From: Haematobia irritans
Lineage: Eukaryota > Arthropoda > Insecta > Diptera > Muscidae
Direction: 5' to 3'
DNA: 64,000 bases
Assembly: GCF_050003625.1 (NCBI RefSeq)
Contig: NC_134397.1
Location: 268,206,070-268,270,069 of the forward strand
Both the position numbers and the translations under genes were made by a program. Under the pieces are notes generated by a model. It ran no database searches. It saw nothing but the letters and a program-made list of their open reading frames with translations, and had not been told where the DNA came from. This document shows, piece after piece, positions 57,181 through 64,000 of this stretch (the first letter of the stretch is position 1; each line of letters starts with the position of its first letter).

Positions 57181-58772
57181 ATACCCACCACCATAAAATG
57201 GTGATTGGGGTATAATAAGTTTGTCATTCCTTTTGTAACAAATCGAATATCGATTTCCGACTATATAAAGAATGTATATATTCTTCATCAGGGAGAAATT
57301 GTAAGACGATATAAGCATGTTCGTCTGTCTGTCTGTTGGTTGTAATCACGCTACAGTCTTCAATAAAAGAGCTATCGTCTTGAAATTTGGCACAGATCCG
57401 TCTTTTATATGCACACAGGCCAAATTCGATGATGGGCTATATCGGTCCAGGTTTTCATATAGCTCCCATATAAACCGATCCCCCGATTTCGGGTCGTGGA
57501 CTTCTAGAATCCTTAGTTTTTATCCAATTTGCCTGAAATTGGAAATCTTGAGGTATTCTAGGGCCATAAAGAGGCCAAAAATGGTGAGTAACGATCTATG
57601 TTTTGCTATAGCCCCCTTATAGACCGATCTCCCGATTTTACTTCTCGGGCTTCTAGAATCCGTAAATTTTATCCAATTTGCCTGAAATTGGAAATCTTGA
57701 GGTATTCTAGGGCCATAAAGAGGCCGAAAATGGTGAGTATCGGTCCATGTTTTGCTATAGCCCCCATATAGACCGATTTACCGATTTTACTTCTCGGGCT
57801 TCTAGAATCCGTAAATTTTATCCAATTTGCCTGAAATTGGAAATCTAGTGGTATTCTAGGGCCACAAAGAGGTGTGCCGAAAACGGTGAGTATCGGTCCA
57901 TGTTTTGGTATATCCCCTTTATAGACCGATCTCCCGGTTTTATTTTCTGGGCTTCTATAATCCGTAGTTTTTATCCAATTTGCCTGAAATTGGATATCTA
58001 GAGGTATTCTGGGGTCATAAAGAGGTGTGCCGAAAATGGTAAGTATCGCTCCATGTTTTGGTATAGGCCCCATATAGACCGATCTCCCGATTTTACTTTT
58101 TGGGCTTCTAGTGTTGGGCCGTAGTTTTTATCCAATTTGCCAGAAATTGGAAATCTATAGGTATTTTATCACCATAAAGAGGTTTGCCGGATATACTGTG
58201 TATCAGTACAGTTTTTATATAGCCCCTTATAAACCGGCCCTCCGATTTAGGGTCTAGATTCTAGAACTACAATTAGATGTGCTGATTATTCTGTGTATCC
58301 CTCCATGTTTTTGGCATTGCCCCCATTAGACCGATCTCCCGATTTAACTCCTAGGGTTTCTAGAAATTTTAGTTTTTATCCGATTTGCCACAAATTGAAA
58401 ATATACCGGAATTTTGGACCCACCAGATTTTCTTGTAATCATTTAAATAATTGGGATAAAAATCTAGATAGGTTACATTTCACATCAAGGCGTTATTTCA
58501 TCTTTATCTTGGACACTTACAAGAGATGTTTATGATTCCTCTAAAACTTAAACAAAAATGGTTCTTAAAAATCTAGAATCTGATCTAGTCCTCATAGGTA
58601 AAATCTTTACATTTATCTTCGGGAAGCGTACTGGTTGAATTCATCTGCTTGGGAAAATATCTGTCATCAAACCCATCTGAAATTTTCAAAGGAAACTATT
58701 ATATTCGATTCATGGTGGTGGGTATTTAAGATTCGTCCCGGCCGAACTTAGTGCTGTATATACTTGTTTACT
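57181..58772 (+). mobile_element. DINE-like element, family 2, complete
   Basis: The hairpin end TACCCACCACCATAAAATGG..GGGGTATA is at 57181-57214, and GTTCGTCTGTCTGTCTGTTG at 57321. Units start at TTTTGCTATAGCC or TTTTGGTATA positions 57601, 57750, 57903 and 58056, a 149-153 bp period. The far end is GTCCCGGCCGAACTTAGTGC then GTATATACTTGTTT. The minus strand is open for 134 codons over the array (57669-58073). Confidence 0.76.
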
Positions 58773-59794
58773 ATAGTTTATCTATTTATTAATAATTATT
58801 TTTCGGTAATTTTCCGATTATAATCGTTTTTTCTTTAATGAACCAATGAAGAATATGTAGATAGATACTACATGACTGGTCACTGGACACGTCTTGGGAC
58901 AACTTAGTTGGAATACCACAGGTCCTTATGAACTAGTCTGGGACAAATTCAACTGCATCGTTTTGAGCATCCAAATTGCACCAGAAAGAGAAACGTTTGG
59001 AATATTTTATTACAGAACAGAATATTCTGCTAATTGTATTTCAATATATGAGGAGATCCAAAAGGGTTTTAATAGGGTATAGAGATGAAAAAATTATATG
59101 AAAATTTTAAAATTACGTCAGTGACAATTTGCACCAATTTACCGTAGTTACCCTACTCGTTAAAATTATAATTAAATTTTTAATTGGTTAATTTTTCAAC
59201 TTCAATTAACTTTTTTTCTGATACAATCACGATACTAAATCGATGTCTACATTCCAAAGTGCGCTAAGTCTAAAAAGTGAATTTTACAGGAAACAAGAAA
59301 CAAGTTTTGTTTTTTTGAAATTTCTCAAAACCCGTACAAGATAGAAATTCCCTTATTTTTGGCCTTAAAATCATATTTTTTATAATTTTTTTTTTAGTAT
59401 TTACGAACTCAAAATAGTGATAATATAACATTGCTAAAATGACTTAGACCACTTTAGACCGAACAAAGCATTTTGCCCTTTTTGGATTGGACATTTTTTA
59501 AAACTTTAGACACAGGCTAAGTACAATATTAATCATAACTTTTGATAGAAATGTCCAATAAATACGAACTTTTGACAGGATGCAATTCACATCAATCCGA
59601 ATAAAAAACAGCGAACTCCATAAAAACATGCTAAGTCGACTTAGCGTACTCTGGAATGAGGGCATCGAATTGATTCAATTATTTTTTAAATGAAATTTCT
59701 TCAATTACGAAAATGATAACATCAATCATAGAATTATATAGAAATTAAAAATATAAATACTTGATTAAAAAATTAATTGAATTTTTCCACAAAA
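58773..59794. other. No gene; AATTAATT remnants at the edges
   Basis: AT-rich. AATTGGTTAATTTTTCAACT (59175-59200) and TTGATTAAAAAATTAATTGA (59760-59780) are parts of the AATTAATTGA repeat; the latter abuts the next mariner. Confidence 0.45.
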
Positions 59795-60804
59795 GAAATT
59801 TCGTGTTTTGATAAAATACTGTTTTCTGAAGGGAAAAAAATACGGTGGAAGCAAAAAATTGGCTTGATAATGAGTTTCCGGACTCTGCCCCAGGGAAATC
59901 AACAATAATTGATTGGTATGCAAAATTCAAGCGTGGTGAAATGAGCACGGAGGACGGTGAACGCAGTGGACGCCCGAAAGAGGTGGTTACCGACGAAAAC
60001 ATCAAAAAAAATCCAAAAAAATGATTTTGAATGACCGTAAAATGAAATTGGTCGAGATAGCAGATGCCTTAAAGATATCAAAGGAACGTGTTGGTCAAAT
60101 CATTCATCAATATTTGGATATGCGGAAGCTCTGTGCAAAATGGGTGCCGCGCGAGCTCACATTTGACCAAAAACAACAACGTGTTGATGATTCTGAGCGG
60201 TGTTTGCAGCAGTTAACTCGTAATACACCCGAGTTTTCCCGTCGATATGTGACAATGGATGAAACATGGCTCCATCACTACACTCCTGAGTCCAATCGAC
60301 AGTCGGCTGAGTGGACAGCCACCGGTGAACCGTCTCCGAAGCGTGGAAAGACTCAAAAGTCCGCTGGCAAAGTAATGGCCTCTGTTTTTTTGGGATGCGC
60401 ATGGAATAATTTTTATCGATTATCTTGAGAAGGGAAAAACCATCAACAGTGACTATTATATGGCGTTATTGGAGCGTTTGAAGGTCGAAATGGCGGCAAA
60501 ACGGCCCCATATGAAGAAGAAAAAAGTGTTGTTCCACCAAGACAACGCACCGTGCCACAAGTCATTGAGAACGATGGAAAAAATTCAGGAGTTGGGCTTC
60601 GAATTGCTTCCCCACTCACCGTATTCTCCAGATCTGGCCTCCAGCGACTTTTTCTTGTTTTCAGACCTCAAAAGGATGCTCGCAGGGAAAAAATTTGGCT
60701 GCAATGAAGAGGTTATCGCCGAAGGAGTACTACCAAATGGTATCAAAAAATTGGAAGGTCGTTATAATCGTTGTATCGCTCTTGAAGGGAACAATGTTGA
60801 ATAA
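59795..60804 (+). pseudogene. Mariner transposase, Himar1-like, copy E
   Basis: It lacks only the first few codons but has an extra A near 59800 and another near 59837. Further frame changes occur near 60010 and after VMASVF (an extra T at about 60390). Catalytic motifs TMDETW, HQDNAPCHKS and YSPDLASSDFF are retained. A deletion of about 29 bp in the EVIAETEAYF region falls between two CCGAA direct repeats, which suggests replication slippage. The last codons end EGNNVE. Confidence 0.92.
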
Positions 60805-60873
60805 AAAAACGAATTTTTACAAAAAAAAAATGTGTTTTTCTTTGTTAGACCGGGGGCTTATCAGCAAACCTGT
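59795..60873 (+). mobile_element. Himar1-like mariner, copy E, 5'-truncated
   Basis: The left TIR, 5' UTR and start codon are gone; homology begins at AAAGAAATTTCGTGTTTTGA. The right TIR is complete (ACAGGTTTGCTGATAAGCCC read inward), followed by TA at 60874-60875. Confidence 0.92.
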
Positions 60874-60889
60874 TAGTTACTAAAAGCAA

Positions 60890-61390
60890 TCTACACAGAA
60901 AAAAGAAAATATCACCAAAATATTATTAAAAAATTGAAGTTGAAATCGTAATCAAATAATAAATTAATTGCTATAATTGCCTTTCTATTGAAATAATTTG
61001 AATTTAACGTTTCTTGCTTGTTCTTCATTGGTTAAAAAATAAAAATCCAACTATAATTGTAATCGGAAAATTCATAAGAAAGAAGAAACTTGTATAAAAT
61101 TACTAGAAAAATTTTCCAAATAATTATGAATAAATAAATAATAATACTATAGATAATTGACTGGCTCAATTAAAAACCAAATTGTGCATTGTGGCCAAAT
61201 CAATTATTTGTTTAATTGAACCAAATTGTGTATTGTGACCAAATCAATTAATTGTTTAATTGAACCAATTAAAAAGATAATTGAATGTGTCGAAGAAATG
61301 AATTAATTTTAATCAAGTATATTTTGGATTTCTAATTCCGTGATTGAAGCAATTTCAATTAAAAAACTAATTGGTAACCCTAACGTATTT
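60890..61390. repeat. AATTAATTGA-type repeat
   Basis: It starts CTACACAGAAAAAAGAAAAT, a TIR-like end, and contains an internal tandem duplication of AATTGTGTATTGTGACCAAA (near 61183 and 61222) followed by TCAATTAATTGTTTAATTGA. Confidence 0.65.
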
Positions 61391-63049
61391 TTTTCCTTTA
61401 TAAATATAGAAAAAATTGCAGCTTAGTGTAGAATATTTTTGTTTTTTGCAAATTTGTCTCAGACCACCATTAACATTAACGACAATACTAGCAGGGATCA
61501 AAGTATAACCTTGTCCCCAAATATTTGCATGATTTTATATTTTTGTAACGTATTTTCTCAATGCAACATAAACACGAAGCATGCCACACTCATTAAAGGG
61601 GCCACCACAAATCATATTAACAGGATAAGATGACTATTTATACCATAGCACACTGGAAACACAACAAGCCCTCCCCAAATGTGAAGAAAATGTTTTTGTT
61701 CAAACACCCTATTCACTCCCTCACAAAAACCAGGATCAGTGAGTCATTTTGAGTTTTTATAAATTCATTTTAATAACTCTAACGGTTTTTCCATATGTCA
61801 ATGGCATTGCCATGGTTGTTGTAATTGAAACTCAATCTAGAGACAGCTTTCCATGTTTCATTATAGTATAGAGACTCCATATGAAAGGCCATGTCAAATT
61901 CATAACAATTCAGTTTGAATTTTGAATGACGCTTGACTTTTGCGCATGCGCCACTTTATCATAGAACAAATGTCGAGCAAGGATAACTAAGCGGGTCTGG
62001 ACATGCGGTCGACGAGTTTTGATAATCAACCCCCTTTACTAGTTTTGTTCTCTATTGGCAAAACCAATATACAGGAAAATAACACCTTGTTGTAAACTCC
62101 TAATTTGAGGTGGGGTGGTCTGGTTTGGTTTGGCCTGTTCTCCCACATACAACAGCACGAGCCATATTCCATAGCAATATAAATATTTATGTCGATTGAA
62201 ATGAGGAACATTTCATTCACAATCTATTTTGGGTTGATGAGGGAGGAAAACCAAGAACAGCAGCAGCAGCAGTGAAACCCATTTGTAAAAGCAATCAATT
62301 TGGAGTGCAACAACCTCAAAAGCCGATGATTTGCGTGTTATTCTTCCTTCCTTCCTTCCCACCTATACCTTCCATAACAAATTCCAATCCAATACTATCC
62401 ACTTCAGTCATGTCTTTCGATTCGCTACAAATCGATTCCTAGCATATAAAGACGTACACTCCACATTCAACTACCCCAAGAGAATTTGGTTCAAGGTAGG
62501 TTTGCATATGCGTTGGCGGCTCTTAGAAATGCTAGAAAATTTCAAAACAACCCCTTCTCCCAATTTATTATGAAGGTGATGATTCACCCCTGTAAGAGCC
62601 ACCATATGTATGGGTATTCTTATTATGAAAATTGGAACTCTTTTTCCGTCTGTCTATTTATTGGGAGCCATAGTTTATGCATGACATACTCCAGATCGTT
62701 TCGGCTATTTTTAATACCCAACAACGGGTTTAACGCCCTCAAATTGACGGGGAAAAGCTAGATGTGTCATTTTCAAGAACAAGGTATACTCCTAGAAGTT
62801 AAACACCTTTCGAAAATTTTCTTTGGGGTGGCTTTTTGTTAAAGAAAGAACATTTACTGAATATAATTTATAATTAGATGGTGTCCAATTTGACAATATT
62901 CGTTGGTTACAAAAGAACAAACAAAATTTTTTTTCCATTAATATAGTAACAAAATTTTTCAAAATATTTTTAGATTAAAAAAAATAATAATATATTTAAA
63001 TGATGTTTTAACAAACTTATAACAACTGTACTCAAAAAAAGTTTACTTG
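61391..63049. other. No gene seen; short CAG run
   Basis: Mixed-composition unique sequence with a (CAG)5 run at about 62260-62274 and a TTCC run at 62342-62358. The frames at 62331-62761 overlap each other and have no domain support. Confidence 0.45.
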
Positions 63050-63210
63050 AATCGAAAGATTTTGTAATCAAAAAAAAAAAAATTTACGAAAATGTTTCCT
63101 ATTAAAATATTAATTGAGTTTTATATAATACCCAATTAAAAATTTAATTGATTCAACAAATTTTTTAAATAAAACAAAAATCAATCATAAAAATTAATTA
63201 GATCAATTAA
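63050..63210. repeat. AATTAATTGA-type repeat
   Basis: ATTAATTGAGTTTTATATAA, CCCAATTAAAAATTTAATTG and AATTAGATCAATTAATT end exactly where the last DINE-like element starts. Confidence 0.6.
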
Positions 63211-64000
63211 TTATACCCTTCACCACTACTGTGGTACAGGGTATAATAAGTTTGTGCATTTGTATGTAACGCCAAGAAATAGTGGTCATTGACCCATCTT
63301 TTAGTATACCGATTGGCTTAGAATTAAATTCTGAGTCGATTTAGCGATGTCCGTCAGTCCGTCTGTCTGTCCGTCTGTCTGTGTAATTATGTAATTTTGT
63401 GCACAAAGTACAGCCCGCAATTTAAGTCCGATCGTCCTCAAATTTGGCACAGGGCCGTTTCTTGGGACAGAGACAATCGCTATTGGTTTTGGAAAAAATC
63501 GGTTCAGATTTAGATATAGCTGCCATATATATTTATCCCCGATTTGGTCATAGTTAGCGTGTTTATCAACCGATTTTCTTGAAATACCGTACATCCAAAT
63601 ATTTTATGAATCTCGAAAATCTTGCAAAATATCAGCTAAATCGGTTCAGATTTAGATATAGCTCCCATACATATCTTTCGTCCGATTTAGACTCATATGA
63701 CCACAGAGGCCATAGTTTACTACCGATCTTCGTGAACTTTTTCACAAAGGGTAGAATTGACATTCTACCAATGCTTGGTAAATTTGATTGAAATCGGTTC
63801 AAATTTAGATATAGCTCCCATATATATCTTTCGTCCGATCTGAACTTATATGGCCACAAAAGCCAGAGTTTTGCCGCGATTTGCTTTAAATTTTGCTCAA
63901 GGGGTACGTTTCATAGTATCGTTAAGTGTGTCAAATTTTATTAAAATCGGTTCAGATTTAGATATAGCTCACATATATATTTCGCACGATTTGGACTTAT
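63211..64000 (+). mobile_element. DINE-1/Helentron-like element, family 1, cut by window edge
   Basis: Hairpin TACCCTTCACCACTACTGTGG..CAGGGTATA at the start, GTCCGTCAGTCCGTCTGTCT at 63348, then at least three tandem units (TCAGATTTAGATATAGCT at about 63508, 63649 and 63953). The rest lies outside the window. It resembles the 424-3003 copy more than the 34088 copy (GTAACGCCAAGAA, TAAGCC..GATTTAGCGATG). Confidence 0.76.

Noticed and set aside
57669..58073. 134-codon minus-strand frame as a gene
   Set aside because: The same reason: the frame follows the tandem array of a DINE-like element.

Overview
The window looks like non-coding DNA from a large, repeat-rich dipteran genome, most likely a muscid fly. 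The best pointer is five mariner copies whose translations match what I know of Himar1, the irritans-subfamily mariner first described from the horn fly Haematobia irritans. A horn fly or a close relative such as Stomoxys is therefore my preferred source. This is an inference, because Himar1-like elements also occur in other insects. I find no intact host gene, no real tRNA or rRNA gene, and nothing bacterial or viral. The window could be an intron or an intergenic region.

Layout. 0.4-3.0 kb: a DINE/Helentron-like repeat split by a foldback element with hairpins inside hairpins. 3.0-8.3 kb: a tRNA-derived SINE, a TIR element, a broken non-LTR retrotransposon (ORF1 plus endonuclease) and a 1.4 kb TIR element. 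9-14 kb: SINE fragments, mostly featureless DNA and a 1.6 kb A/T tract. 15-18.7 kb: a tandem-repeat element carrying a CGTGAG-rich insertion and a SINE, then Himar1-like copy A and a second mariner remnant. 18.7-24.8 kb: largely unique DNA with a diverged 390-bp duplication and an inverted SINE pair. 24.8-28.6 kb: a second mariner lineage with an insertion, and small MITEs. 31-38.2 kb: nested TIR elements, Himar1-like copy B, a DINE-like element and a DD41D-type mariner relative. 38.8-44.1 kb: a reverse transcriptase fragment, Himar1-like copy C and a 153-bp repeat array. 44.1-47 kb: a small satellite-like array and a TIR element carrying two SINEs. 47.9-54.1 kb: a DD37E transposon, Himar1-like copy D, an RNase H fragment and another DINE-like element. 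57-64 kb: two more DINE-like elements and Himar1-like copy E.

How the parts relate. The window is a stack of nested insertions, and several can be ordered in time from target-site duplications and from which element interrupts which. Every transposase and reverse transcriptase here is broken by frameshifts, stop codons, truncation or loss of catalytic residues, so none should act from this locus. The least explained pattern is a superfamily of non-autonomous elements. Its three families share a hairpin end, a GTCCGTCTG block, an array with a unit close to 153 bp (51 codons), and an open antisense frame that reads related peptides in all three.

All assignments come from reading the sequence. 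No database search or alignment program was run, and boundaries marked approximate may be off by tens of bases.
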